Position numbers and translations under genes: made by a program | From: Micromonospora sp. CP22 | GTDB taxonomy: Bacteria > Actinomycetota > Actinomycetes > Mycobacteriales > Micromonosporaceae | DNA length: 64,000 nucleotides | Direction of reading: 5' to 3' | Assembly: GCF_009712475.1 (NCBI RefSeq) | Contig: NZ_VCJO01000018.1 | Coordinates: 21,541-85,540 of the forward strand | Shown here: piece after piece, positions 33,994 to 44,211 of the stretch | Layout of the letters: the number at the start of each line of letters is the position of its first letter | Position numbering within the stretch: position 1 is the stretch's first letter | The notes under the pieces: generated by a model | What the model was told of the DNA's origin: nothing | What the model saw: the letters and a program-made list of their open reading frames with translations, nothing else | The model's database searches: none

Positions 33994-36060
33994 TCAGTAC
34001 GTGGACCGGCGGCGCAGCACCAGCACCGCCGCACCGATCAGACCGACCACCAGGGCGCCGCCGAGCCCGGCCAGCAGGATCGGCACCAGGTTCGACGAGT
34101 CGGACGACTCCTGCTCCAGTCGACTCCGGTCGATGGCGTTCTGCCGGTATGCCTGGGCGACGAGATTCGTCGGCGACGTCTCGGCCACCGTGTTGAACTG
34201 CGCGATCGCATCGCCACTGCGGCCGGCGAAAAAGGCGTCGAGCCCGCTCCGGTAGGCCCGGTCGGCGTCGGCGATCTCGTTTTCGACACCCTTCTCGGCG
34301 AGTAGCCCGGTCACGGCGGACACCGACACGACGGCTCGGTTCGCACCACCGTTGACCGCTCGGTCGTTGTCGATGACTCCGACCACCCGCCCTTGGTCAT
34401 CGATCGCGATGCCACCGTGTGAGTAGATGCCGAGGTCCTCGTTGACCCGGGCCACCTCGACGGTGCCCTGCTTCCCGGTGCTCGACACCTGAACCTGCTT
34501 GGACTCCACGGTGTAGGTCGCTGCCCGGAAGTCGCTGTCCCCCGTCTGGTAACCGATCAGCAGCAGGGCGGCGCCGGGAACGGGACTGGCCGCCGGGTCG
34601 ACCTCCGCCGTGGGCAGGTCGGACTGCGCAACCTTGAGCAGCGCCAAGTTGCCGCCGTCCGCCGCGAGGACATGCACCAGTTGCGCGGGCACCGCAGGGC
34701 TGGCGGTCAGGTCACCTCGTGCGATGTTGAACTGGGTGAACACCTGCGTGGCCGGGGCTTCGTCTGGCTGGTCGCCCGTGAAGGTGGTGGCCCCCATCTT
34801 GCTGCGTACGTATTCGTCCAGCTCGTCGGCGGAAAGCTTCTTCTGTTCGATGAGAATGCGACCGAGCGTGTACAGAGCGCGTTCACGGGCGACCTCTGCG
34901 CTCGGCTGCACACACTGACCGTTTGTCACCACGTGGCCGTCCGGGTTGGCCACGAAGCCGCTGCACCGCCTCTTGAACGTCACGGGCGTGGCGCTCAGCG
35001 GCACGTTGGACTTGGCCTCCCGCACGAATCCGGTGAACACCGCCTCCACGAAGACCAGCGAGGGCGCGGCGATCGCCAGCGCACGCTCTTCCGGACTGTA
35101 TGGCGCGACCTGCGCCCACGGCTTGATCCCCGGGTTGACCTCAGTGGGATTGGGAACGCTGCCGGAGCTCTCGACTCCGGTCGGTGCCGTCAGCGGCGGC
35201 TCCGGGTCATCGTCGCCGGTGAGTGCCCAAACGGCCGCACCGGCACCGACGGCCGCCACCAGTGCGAGCGCGGCGACGCCGACCCAGAGGCCCGTGCGTC
35301 GTTTGGGACGCGCCGAGGGCTGGATCCGTCGTACCGGTGCGGTGAACGGGTCCAGACCGAATTCGTCACCACCCGCTCCGGAGACCGGCGACGTGGGCGC
35401 GCCGGAGACCGGGCCCTGCGGCGCGCCGGAGACCGGGCCCGAGGTGGGCAGTTGCAGCGGGGCCGGGCTCACCGGCCCGTGCCACTGCGGCTGCGGGGTC
35501 GCGGAGGTCGGAGTGCTCTGGCCGGGGAAGGGAGCGCCCGAAACCGGCTGATGTCCACCCGGCACCGGCTGGGGTGGACCGGAGACTGACTGAGGACCGC
35601 CCGATACCGGCTGGGGAGGCCCGGAGACCGGCTGGGGTGGACCGGAGACGGACTCCGGTGGGCCCGAGGTCGGTGCGGGCGGTCCGGAGACGGACTGCGG
35701 GACGCCCGAAACCGGCTGGGATGGCCCGGACGCCGGGGCAGCGGCCGAGGGAACCGGCTGGTAATCGACGCCGAGCGCCCGGAACAGCTTCTCTGGCGCC
35801 GGCCCCACCTCCGCCGGGTACGCGACCCAGGGGGCGGCGGCCGAGAAGTCCGCGTACGTGAAGGGCGCGCCGCCGGGCGCTTGGGCAAGACTGTTGGCGG
35901 TGCCGGCGAATGCCTCTCGCCAGCCTGGAGTGGCAGCGACCGTGGCGTCAAGGACGGCCACGGTGACCAGCCGACCCTGACCGTCGACGGCGGCCCATGC
36001 CTTCCCGACCGGTGACCCGCCCAGCATGTGGGTGTACCGGTAGGGGCCGTCCGGTTGCAT
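33994..36060 (-). CDS. Membrane protein with degenerate trypsin-like domain and kinase-like N-terminus
   Basis: A 688-residue protein in four parts. Residues 7-100 resemble a Ser/Thr kinase N-lobe (MLGGSPVGKAWAAVDGQGR as a decayed Gly-loop; VTVAVLD where VAVKVL is usual, so the Lys is gone). Residues 105-228 are a Pro/Ser-rich stretch with a repeated PVSG unit. A membrane helix at 257-280 leads to an extracytoplasmic trypsin/HtrA-like domain at about 325-595, a short helical-repeat segment, and a second helix at 657-683. In the protease fold, the His position reads TNGQCV (Gln382), the Asp position NLALLKV (Asn471) and the Ser position SHGG (His548). Both catalytic units therefore look dead, suggesting a binding or scaffold role. 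Confidence 0.85.
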   Translation of the reverse strand: MQPDGPYRYTHMLGGSPVGKAWAAVDGQGRLVTVAVLDATVAATPGWREAFAGTANSLAQAPGGAPFTYADFSAAAPWVAYPAEVGPAPEKLFRALGVDYQPVPSAAAPASGPSQPVSGVPQSVSGPPAPTSGPPESVSGPPQPVSGPPQPVSGGPQSVSGPPQPVPGGHQPVSGAPFPGQSTPTSATPQPQWHGPVSPAPLQLPTSGPVSGAPQGPVSGAPTSPVSGAGGDEFGLDPFTAPVRRIQPSARPKRRTGLWVGVAALALVAAVGAGAAVWALTGDDDPEPPLTAPTGVESSGSVPNPTEVNPGIKPWAQVAPYSPEERALAIAAPSLVFVEAVFTGFVREAKSNVPLSATPVTFKRRCSGFVANPDGHVVTNGQCVQPSAEVARERALYTLGRILIEQKKLSADELDEYVRSKMGATTFTGDQPDEAPATQVFTQFNIARGDLTASPAVPAQLVHVLAADGGNLALLKVAQSDLPTAEVDPAASPVPGAALLLIGYQTGDSDFRAATYTVESKQVQVSSTGKQGTVEVARVNEDLGIYSHGGIAIDDQGRVVGVIDNDRAVNGGANRAVVSVSAVTGLLAEKGVENEIADADRAYRSGLDAFFAGRSGDAIAQFNTVAETSPTNLVAQAYRQNAIDRSRLEQESSDSSNLVPILLAGLGGALVVGLIGAAVLVLRRRSTY

Positions 36061-36206
36061 GTCCCACTCCTCTACTCGACCGCCGAGCGGGATCCTATCG
36101 ACCCGGCGCTCGCCGCCCAGTTGGCCGGGCCCGCAGCCCGCGAGATGCGCTCATATTCGCAGGTCAGAGCGCTCCATCGTGGAATGGTGACGGGACGCTT
36201 GCCAGG

Positions 36207-36218
36207 TGAAAGTTTTCA
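36207..36218. promoter_or_regulatory. Candidate RpiR-type operator before the hut regulator
   Basis: The dyad TGAAA-GT-TTTCA lies 17 bases before the start of the RpiR-family gene and stands out as A/T-rich in a GC-rich region. RpiR/MurR proteins typically bind short TGAAA-type palindromes. Its position suggests autoregulation and control of the operon. Confidence 0.45.
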
Positions 36219-36234
36219 TGCATAGAGTCGCTGC

Positions 36235-37083
36235 GTGAATGAGGGAGCTACGGTAGCGTCGACGGAGCGGGTCGTCGGCCTGTTCGACGGGGTCCGGCTC
36301 ACCCCGACGCAGCGGCGCATCGCGCACTGTCTGGTGCAGCACGCCGCCGCCATCGGCTACCTCTCCGCCGCCGAGGTGGCCGAGCTGGCCGGGGTCAGCC
36401 AACCGTCGGTCACCCGGTTCGCGGTGGCGCTGGGCCACGACGGCTATCCGGCCCTGCGTCGTCGGCTGCGCGAACTGACCGCCGCCGCGCCCGGTCCGGC
36501 GCCCGTCGGCAACGAGCTTCAGCAGGCGGTACGCGCGGAGATCGGCAACCTGGAGCGGCTGGCCGGGCAGTTGGCCGACCGGGAGCGGATCGCCGAGACC
36601 GGGCGGGTGCTGGCGGCCAGTCGGCCGCTGCCGGTGCTCGGCCTGCGGTCCGCCGCGCCGCTGGCCGCCTACTTCGCGTACTTCGCCGCCAAGGTGCACC
36701 CCGACGTGCGGGTGCTCGACGACGGCGGCAGCCTGCTCACCGACCGGATCGAGCAGGCCGCCGAGGCGGGGGCGGCGGCGCTGCTGGCGTTCGTGCTGCC
36801 GCGCTACCCCCGGGAGACCCTGGAGGCGCTGCGCGAGGCCCGCGAGGCGAACCTCACGGTCGTGGCGATCACCGACTCACCGGTGAGCCCGGCGACCGAG
36901 TACGCCGACGTGGTGCTGTCCGCCGCGGTCGGCGCGCAACTCGTGTTCGACCTGCACACCGCTCCGATGACCCTGGCCATGGTGCTGCTCCAGGCGATCT
37001 GTGACGCCGCCCCGGCCGAGACCCAACGGCGGCTGGAGGCGTTCGAAGCCTCGGCGGCCCGTCGACAGTTGTTCCTCGGTTAG
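36235..37083 (+). CDS. MurR/RpiR-family regulator of the hut operon
   Basis: A 282-residue regulator. The N-terminal RpiR helix-turn-helix spans residues 15-80 (LTPTQRRIAHCLVQHAAAIG, SAAEVAELAGVSQPSVTRFA), and the C-terminal half is a SIS sugar-isomerase-like domain at about 120-260, where VLGLRSAAPLAAYFAYFAAK and VVAITDSPVSPATEYADVVL form the ligand-binding loops. SIS domains usually bind phosphosugars; in this setting a histidine-pathway intermediate such as urocanate or a formimino compound is possible. It heads the operon, with hutU 14 bases downstream. GTG at 36235 is the start. Confidence 0.9.
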   Translation: MNEGATVASTERVVGLFDGVRLTPTQRRIAHCLVQHAAAIGYLSAAEVAELAGVSQPSVTRFAVALGHDGYPALRRRLRELTAAAPGPAPVGNELQQAVRAEIGNLERLAGQLADRERIAETGRVLAASRPLPVLGLRSAAPLAAYFAYFAAKVHPDVRVLDDGGSLLTDRIEQAAEAGAAALLAFVLPRYPRETLEALREAREANLTVVAITDSPVSPATEYADVVLSAAVGAQLVFDLHTAPMTLAMVLLQAICDAAPAETQRRLEAFEASAARRQLFLG

Positions 37084-37096
37084 GAGGAGATCCGCC

Positions 37097-38780
<1,684 letters not shown>

Positions 38781-38782
<2 letters not shown>

Positions 38783-38832
38783 GGAAGGGCACCTTGTTAA
38801 CGCATACGGTAGAGGAAGGGGCCCTTCCTAAC
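38781..38832. repeat. Palindromic extragenic repeat inside the hut operon
   Basis: The stretch begins AAGGAAGGGCACC, continues TTGTTAACGC, and ends with a hairpin whose arms AGGAAGGG (38813-38820) and CCCTTCCT (38822-38829) flank a single G. I recall closely similar GGAAGGGGCCCTTCC-type elements scattered through Micromonospora and Salinispora intergenic DNA. No second copy lies in this window. It overlaps the hutU stop and supplies the ribosome site and TTG start used by the M20 gene. Confidence 0.65.
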
Positions 38833-40014
38833 AGGTTTCGCGAGCTGTGGGACCAGATCGCCCCGATCGGGCGGGACGAGCGCAGCGGCGGCTACCTGCG
38901 GTACGCGTTGACCGAGCCGGAGCTGCGGCTGCGGGAGTGGTTCCGGGCACAGGCCGACGAGCGGGCCATGCCGGTCACCGAGGACGGCAACGGCAACCTG
39001 TTCGCCTGGTGGGGTGACCCGGGCGGCGGTGACGCCGTGCTGACCGGCAGCCATTTCGACTCGGTGCCGCACGGCGGCGCGTACGACGGGCCGCTAGGCA
39101 TCGTGAGCGCCTTCCTCGCGGTCGACGAGCTAAGTGCGGTGGGCGTCACGCCCTCCCGGCCGGTGGCGGTGGCGGCGTTCGTGGAGGAGGAGGGGGCCCG
39201 GTTCGGCGTACCGTGCCTGGGCTCTCGGCTGCTCACCGGCTCGCTGACGGCCGAACGCGCAGCCGGGCTGCGCGATGCCCACGGGGTGAGTTTCGCCGAG
39301 GCGTTGGGCGAGCGTCCGGCGGGTGCCCGCCCGGAGTTGGTCGGTCGCTTCGCGGCCTTCGTGGAGTTGCACGTCGAGCAGGGCCGCGCGCTGGTCGATC
39401 AGGACGCGCCGGTCGCCGTCGCGAGCGCCATCTGGCCGCACGGCCGCTGGCGGTTCGACTTCGACGGTGCGGGCAACCACGCCGGTACGACGCGGATGGC
39501 CGACCGTCACGACCCGATGCTCACGTACGCGTTCACGGTGCTCGCCGCGAACAAGGAGGCCCGGCTGCGCGCCGCCCACGCCACCGTCGGGCGGGTGGCG
39601 GTGGAGCCGAACGCCACCAACGCGATCCCGTCGCGGGTGACCGGCTGGCTGGACGCCCGCGCGGCCGAGCCGGACACCCTCGCCGAGCTGGTCGCGGCGG
39701 TTCACGGCAAGGCCGCCGAGCGGGCCCGCCGCGACGGTACGCGGGTGACGCTGACCGAGGAGTCGGCGACCCCGCTGGTGGCCTTCGACTCCTCGCTGGC
39801 CGACCGGCTGGCCACGCTGCTCGACGCGCCGGTGTTGCCGACCGGGGCGGGCCACGACGCCGGAGTTCTGGCCGGTCACCTGCCCACCGCGATGCTCTTC
39901 GTCCGCAACCCGACCGGGGTGTCCCACTCCCCCGCCGAGTCGGCCACCGACGCCGACTGCGCGACCGGGGTGGCGGCGTTGGCCAGGGTGCTGAAGGAGT
40001 TGGCATGCCGTTGA
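38794..40014 (+). CDS. M20 family amidohydrolase (allantoate amidohydrolase-like), hut operon
   Basis: A 406-residue Zn-dependent hydrolase of the AllC/hydantoinase-carbamoylase M20 group. Metal and catalytic blocks are visible: TGSHFDSVPHGGAYDGPLGI (His and bridging Asp), FVEEEGARFGVPCLGSRLL (catalytic Glu pair), ELHVEQGRAL, the dimerisation loop AGTTRMADRHD and GAGHDAGVL with a C-terminal FVRNPTGVSHSPAE. In this operon the natural job would be release of formate or formamide from N-formyl- or formiminoglutamate, taking the place of HutG; actinomycetes commonly carry this gene between hutU and hutF. The only plausible start is TTG 38794 within the repeat, with AGGAAGGG upstream. Confidence 0.87.
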   Translation: MLTHTVEEGALPNRFRELWDQIAPIGRDERSGGYLRYALTEPELRLREWFRAQADERAMPVTEDGNGNLFAWWGDPGGGDAVLTGSHFDSVPHGGAYDGPLGIVSAFLAVDELSAVGVTPSRPVAVAAFVEEEGARFGVPCLGSRLLTGSLTAERAAGLRDAHGVSFAEALGERPAGARPELVGRFAAFVELHVEQGRALVDQDAPVAVASAIWPHGRWRFDFDGAGNHAGTTRMADRHDPMLTYAFTVLAANKEARLRAAHATVGRVAVEPNATNAIPSRVTGWLDARAAEPDTLAELVAAVHGKAAERARRDGTRVTLTEESATPLVAFDSSLADRLATLLDAPVLPTGAGHDAGVLAGHLPTAMLFVRNPTGVSHSPAESATDADCATGVAALARVLKELACR

Positions 40015-40072
40015 GCGCGGGCGACGAGCGCCGGAGAGCACGAACGGTTCAGCTCGACAGGGGGCAGGCCCG

Positions 40073-41434
40073 ATGACCTCGACCCGTTGGCTCGCGGAGT
40101 ACGCCTGGCTTCCCGGGGAGGCCGAACCCACCCGGGACGTGCTGATCGAGACGGTGCGGGACCGGATCACCGGCGTCACCCCGCTCACGCCGGGTGGTGG
40201 GCCTGACGCGGGTGTCGACGTGCTGGCCGACGCGGTGCGGCTGCCGGGGCTGACCCTGCCGGGGTTGGCCAACGCCCACTCGCACGCGTTCCACCGGGCG
40301 TTGCGGGGGCGCACCCATGTCGGTCGGGGTGACTTCTGGAGCTGGCGGGACCAGATGTACGCGGTCGCCGCCCGCCTGGACCCGGACTCGTACCTGGCGT
40401 TGGCCCGCGCGGTGTACGCCGAGATGGCGCTGTCCGGCATCACCTGTGTCGGTGAGTTCCACTACCTGCATCACGGGCCGGGTGGCCGCCCGTACGCGGA
40501 CCCGAACGCGATGGGCGCGGCCCTGGTCGAGGCGGCGGCCCAGGCGGGGATCCGACTGACCCTGCTGGACACCTGCTATCTGACCGCCTCGGTGGACGGG
40601 CGGCCGCTGGTCGGGCCGCAGCAGCGGTTCGGCGACGGTGACGCGTTGCGCTGGGCGCAGCGGCTCGACGGGTTCGCCCCGGACGGTGGGCATGCGCGGC
40701 TCGGTGCCGCGATCCACTCGGTACGCGCGGTGCCGGCCGAGCAGCTCGCCAGCGTCGCCGGTTGGGCGCACCGGCGCGACGCGCCGTTGCACGTGCACCT
40801 GTCGGAGCAGCCCGCCGAGAACGACGCCTGCCGGGCTGTGCACGGGTGCACCCCGACGCGGTTGCTCGCCGACCACGGGGTGCTCGGCCCGGCCACCACG
40901 GCGGTGCACGCCACCCATCCGACCAGCGCCGACGTGGGTCTGCTCGGGGACAGCCGGACCGGGGTCTGCCTCTGTCCCACCACGGAACGGGATCTCGCCG
41001 ACGGGATCGGTCCGGTCCGCCGGATGGCCGACGTCGGCATCCCGCTCAGTCTGGGCAGCGACAGTCACGCCATGGTCGACCTGTTCGAGGAGGCCCGCGC
41101 GGTCGAGCTGGACGAGCGGCTGCGTACCCGGCGGCGCGGTCACTTCACCCCGGCCGAGTTGTTGGCCGCCGCGAGCACGGCCGGGCATGCCGCGCTGGGC
41201 TGGACCGATGCCGGGCGGATCGCGGTCGGTGACCGGGCCGACCTGGTAACGGTGCGGCTGGACAGCGTACGCACGGCCGGGGTGACCCCGGCGGGTGTCT
41301 GGTTCGCCGCCGGGGCCGCCGACGTCGCGCAGGTGGTGGTGGACGGTCAGGTGCTGGTCCGCGACGGCCGGCACGTACGCGTGGATGTGCCCGGCGAGCT
41401 GACGACCGCGATCAGGGGAGTGACCGATGCCTAG
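40073..41434 (+). CDS. hutF: Formimidoylglutamate deiminase
   Basis: A 453-residue amidohydrolase-superfamily enzyme that converts formimidoylglutamate to formylglutamate and ammonia. The metal-binding HxH lies in LANAHSHAFHRALRG, followed by FWSWRDQMYAVA (a HutF-specific block), GEFHYLHHGPGG, the metal ligand segment HVHLSEQPAEN, VHATHPTS and the catalytic Asp in LGSDSHAMVDLFEEARAVE. Its presence means this organism uses the deiminase route rather than direct formiminoglutamase. It follows the M20 gene by 58 bases and overlaps hutI by eight. Confidence 0.95.
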   Translation: MTSTRWLAEYAWLPGEAEPTRDVLIETVRDRITGVTPLTPGGGPDAGVDVLADAVRLPGLTLPGLANAHSHAFHRALRGRTHVGRGDFWSWRDQMYAVAARLDPDSYLALARAVYAEMALSGITCVGEFHYLHHGPGGRPYADPNAMGAALVEAAAQAGIRLTLLDTCYLTASVDGRPLVGPQQRFGDGDALRWAQRLDGFAPDGGHARLGAAIHSVRAVPAEQLASVAGWAHRRDAPLHVHLSEQPAENDACRAVHGCTPTRLLADHGVLGPATTAVHATHPTSADVGLLGDSRTGVCLCPTTERDLADGIGPVRRMADVGIPLSLGSDSHAMVDLFEEARAVELDERLRTRRRGHFTPAELLAAASTAGHAALGWTDAGRIAVGDRADLVTVRLDSVRTAGVTPAGVWFAAGAADVAQVVVDGQVLVRDGRHVRVDVPGELTTAIRGVTDA

Positions 41435-42623
41435 TCTGCTGGTGGACAACATCGGTGAGCTGGTCACCAACGACGCCGGTCGGGGCGAGGGCGGGCCGTT
41501 GGGGATCCGGCGACGTGTCGCGCTCCTCATCGAGGACGGCGAGGTGGTCTGGATCGGCCCGACCACCGACACGCCGTCCGCAGACCACCGGATCGACGCC
41601 GCCGGATCGGCGGTGCTGCCCGGTTTCGTGGACAGTCACGCCCACCTCGTCTTCGCCGGGGACCGGGCCGCCGAGTTCGCCGCCCGGATGGCCGGCGAGC
41701 GGTACACCGGCGGCGGTATCCGCACCACGGTCGGTGCCACCCGCGCCGCCTCCGACAGCGAACTGCGGGCCACCGTGCGGCGGCTGCGCGCGGAGGCGTT
41801 GCGACAGGGCACCACCACGATCGAGATCAAGAGTGGGTACGGCCTCACCGTCGTCGACGAGGCCCGCTCGCTGCGGATCGCCGCCGAGGTCAGCACCGAG
41901 ACCACCTTCCTCGGTGCGCACGTGGTCCCGGCCGAGTACGCCGCCCGTCCCGACGACTACGTGTCGCTGGTCTGCGGGCCGATGCTGGCCGCCGCCGCGC
42001 CGCACGCCCGCTGGATCGACGTGTTCTGTGAGCGGGGTGCCTTCGACGCCGACCACGCGCGGGCGATCCTGACCTGCGGCCAGGCCGTCGGCCTGGGGGT
42101 ACGGGTGCACGCCAACCAGTTGGGACCCGGTCCGGGCGTGCAGCTCGGGGTGGAGCTGGGGGCGGCCAGTGTGGACCACTGCACCCATCTGACCGACGCC
42201 GACGTCGACGCGTTGGTCTCGACCCGGGCCGGTGACGAGGACGGCGGCACGACGACGGTGGCGACGCTGCTGCCCGGTGCCGAGTTCTCCACCCGGTCGC
42301 CCTACCCGGACGCCCGCCGACTGCTCGACGCGGGCGTGACCGTGGCGCTGGCCACCGACTGCAACCCCGGCTCGTCGTACACCTCGTCGATGCCGTTCTG
42401 CATCGCGCTGGCCGTACGCGAGATGGGGATGACCCCGGCGGAGGCGGTCTGGGCCGCGACGGCCGGCGGCGCGCGGGCGCTGCGCCGCGACGACATCGGT
42501 GTGCTGCGACCCGGTGCCCGAGCCGACCTGGTCATCCTCGACGCGCCGTCTCACCTGCACCTGGCCTACCGGCCCGGAGTCCCCCTCGTCCGCCAGGTCC
42601 TGCACAACGGAGTACCCCGATGA
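41427..42623 (+). CDS. hutI: Imidazolonepropionase
   Basis: A 398-residue metal-dependent hydrolase that opens imidazolone propionate to formimidoylglutamate, step three of the pathway. The HxH motif is FVDSHAHLVFAGDRAAEFAA, followed by RYTGGGIRTTV, the IKSGYGLTVVDEARSLRIA block, the metal His in VRVHANQL and VDHCTHLT, and catalytic Asp in ALATDCNPGSSYTSSMPFC. The order within the protein and its length match HutI. The gene overlaps hutF by eight bases and hutH by four (ATGA), so the last three hut genes are tightly coupled. Confidence 0.96.
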   Translation: MPSLLVDNIGELVTNDAGRGEGGPLGIRRRVALLIEDGEVVWIGPTTDTPSADHRIDAAGSAVLPGFVDSHAHLVFAGDRAAEFAARMAGERYTGGGIRTTVGATRAASDSELRATVRRLRAEALRQGTTTIEIKSGYGLTVVDEARSLRIAAEVSTETTFLGAHVVPAEYAARPDDYVSLVCGPMLAAAAPHARWIDVFCERGAFDADHARAILTCGQAVGLGVRVHANQLGPGPGVQLGVELGAASVDHCTHLTDADVDALVSTRAGDEDGGTTTVATLLPGAEFSTRSPYPDARRLLDAGVTVALATDCNPGSSYTSSMPFCIALAVREMGMTPAEAVWAATAGGARALRRDDIGVLRPGARADLVILDAPSHLHLAYRPGVPLVRQVLHNGVPR

Positions 42624-44155
42624 CCGTCACCATCCAGCCCACCGGAGTCACCCCCGCCGACGTGCTCGCCGTGGCGCGCGGCGACGCCAAGGTGGTCCTC
42701 GACCCGGCCACCGTCGCCGCGATGGCCACCAGTCGGTCCATCGTGGACGGCATCGAGGCCGCCGGTCGTCCCGTGTACGGCGTGTCGACCGGTTTCGGGG
42801 CGTTGGCGAACACCTTCGTCGCCCCGGAGCGTCGCGCCGAGTTGCAGCACGCGCTGATCCGGTCACACGCCGCCGGGGTCGGGGCGCCGATGCCCCGGGA
42901 GGTGGTGCGGGCGATGATGCTGCTGCGGGTCCGCTCGCTGGCGCTCGGCCGCTCCGGGGTACGCCCGCTGGTCGCCGAGGCCCTGGTGGACCTGCTCAAC
43001 CACGAGATCACCCCGTGGGTGCCGGAGCACGGTTCGCTGGGCGCCTCCGGTGACCTGGCGCCGCTGGCGCACTGCGCGCTGGTGCTGCTCGGCGAGGGTT
43101 GGGTGCTCGGCCCGGAAGGCGAACGGCTACCTGCCGCCGACGCGCTGCGCCGGGTCGGCCTCGCCCCGGTCGAGTTGGCCGCCAAGGAGGGGCTGGCGCT
43201 GATCAACGGCACCGACGGCATGCTCGGCATGCTGCTGCTCGCCATCGACGACGCCGCCCACCTGTTCACCATGGCCGACGTGACCGCCGCGTTGGCGATC
43301 GAGGCGATGCTCGGCTCGGAGCGGCCGTTCCTGCCGGAGCTGCACGCCATCCGACCGCATCCCGGGCAGGGCGTCTCGGCGGCCAACATCCACCGCCTGT
43401 TGCAGAACTCGGCGGTGATGGACTCGCACCGGGACGACCTGGCGCACGCGGTGCAGGACGCCTACTCGATGCGCTGCGCGCCCCAGGTGGCCGGCGCGGC
43501 ACGCGACACCCTGGAGTTCGTCCGGGCGACCGCCGCCCGGGAGCTGGTCTCGGTGGTGGACAACCCGGTGGTGCTGCCGGACGGCCGGGTCGAGTCGACC
43601 GGGAACTTCCACGGCGCACCGCTGGGCTTCGCGGCGGACTTCCTGGCCATCGCCGCCACCGAGGTGGGCGCGATCGCCGAACGTCGGGTGGACCGGCTGC
43701 TCGACGTCACCCGGTCCCGGGACCTGCCCGCGTTCCTCTCCCCCGACGCCGGGGTCAACTCCGGGCTGATGATCGCGCAGTACACGGCCGCCGGGATCGT
43801 CGCCGAGAACCGTCGGCTGGCCGCGCCCGCCTCGGTCGACTCGCTGCCCACCAGCGGCATGCAGGAGGACCACGTCTCGATGGGCTGGGCGGCGACCAAG
43901 AAGCTGCGTACCGTGCTGGACAACCTGACCAGCCTGCTCGCGGTGGAGTTGCTCGCCGCCGTACGCGGGTTGCAGTTGCGAGCGCCGCTGACCCCGTCGC
44001 CGGCCGGGCGGGCGGCGATCGCCGCGCTCGGCGAAGCCGTCGGCGAGCCCGGCCCCGACGTGTTCCTCGCCCCGCTGATGGAGGCCGCCCGCGCCGTGCT
44101 GGCCGCCCCCGACCTGCGCACCGCCATCGAGCGGGAGATCGGCCCGCTCGGCTGA
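42620..44155 (+). CDS. hutH: Histidine ammonia-lyase
   Basis: A 511-residue lyase that deaminates L-histidine to urocanate, the first step of the pathway although last in the operon. The electrophilic MIO cofactor forms from Ala142-Ser143-Gly144 in HGSLGASGDLAPLAH. Other hallmarks are VYGVSTGFGALANTFV (catalytic Tyr), LINGTDGMLGM, QDAYSMRCAPQV, ESTGNFHGAPLGF and the C-terminal SMGWAATKKLRTVLDNL. It acts as a cytoplasmic tetramer. A strong terminator follows the stop. Confidence 0.97.
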   Translation: MTVTIQPTGVTPADVLAVARGDAKVVLDPATVAAMATSRSIVDGIEAAGRPVYGVSTGFGALANTFVAPERRAELQHALIRSHAAGVGAPMPREVVRAMMLLRVRSLALGRSGVRPLVAEALVDLLNHEITPWVPEHGSLGASGDLAPLAHCALVLLGEGWVLGPEGERLPAADALRRVGLAPVELAAKEGLALINGTDGMLGMLLLAIDDAAHLFTMADVTAALAIEAMLGSERPFLPELHAIRPHPGQGVSAANIHRLLQNSAVMDSHRDDLAHAVQDAYSMRCAPQVAGAARDTLEFVRATAARELVSVVDNPVVLPDGRVESTGNFHGAPLGFAADFLAIAATEVGAIAERRVDRLLDVTRSRDLPAFLSPDAGVNSGLMIAQYTAAGIVAENRRLAAPASVDSLPTSGMQEDHVSMGWAATKKLRTVLDNLTSLLAVELLAAVRGLQLRAPLTPSPAGRAAIAALGEAVGEPGPDVFLAPLMEAARAVLAAPDLRTAIEREIGPLG

Positions 44156-44164
44156 CCCCCACCA

Positions 44165-44206
44165 CGGGATCCTGGTACGGACCGGGTGGTGCGTACCAGG
44201 ATCCCG
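44165..44206. terminator. Terminator hairpin between hutH and rdgB
   Basis: Fifteen-base perfect arms CGGGATCCTGGTACG and its complement enclose 12 bases. It starts nine bases after the hutH stop and ends five bases before the rdgB stop, so it serves both directions. Confidence 0.9.
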
Positions 44207-44211
44207 GTGGC

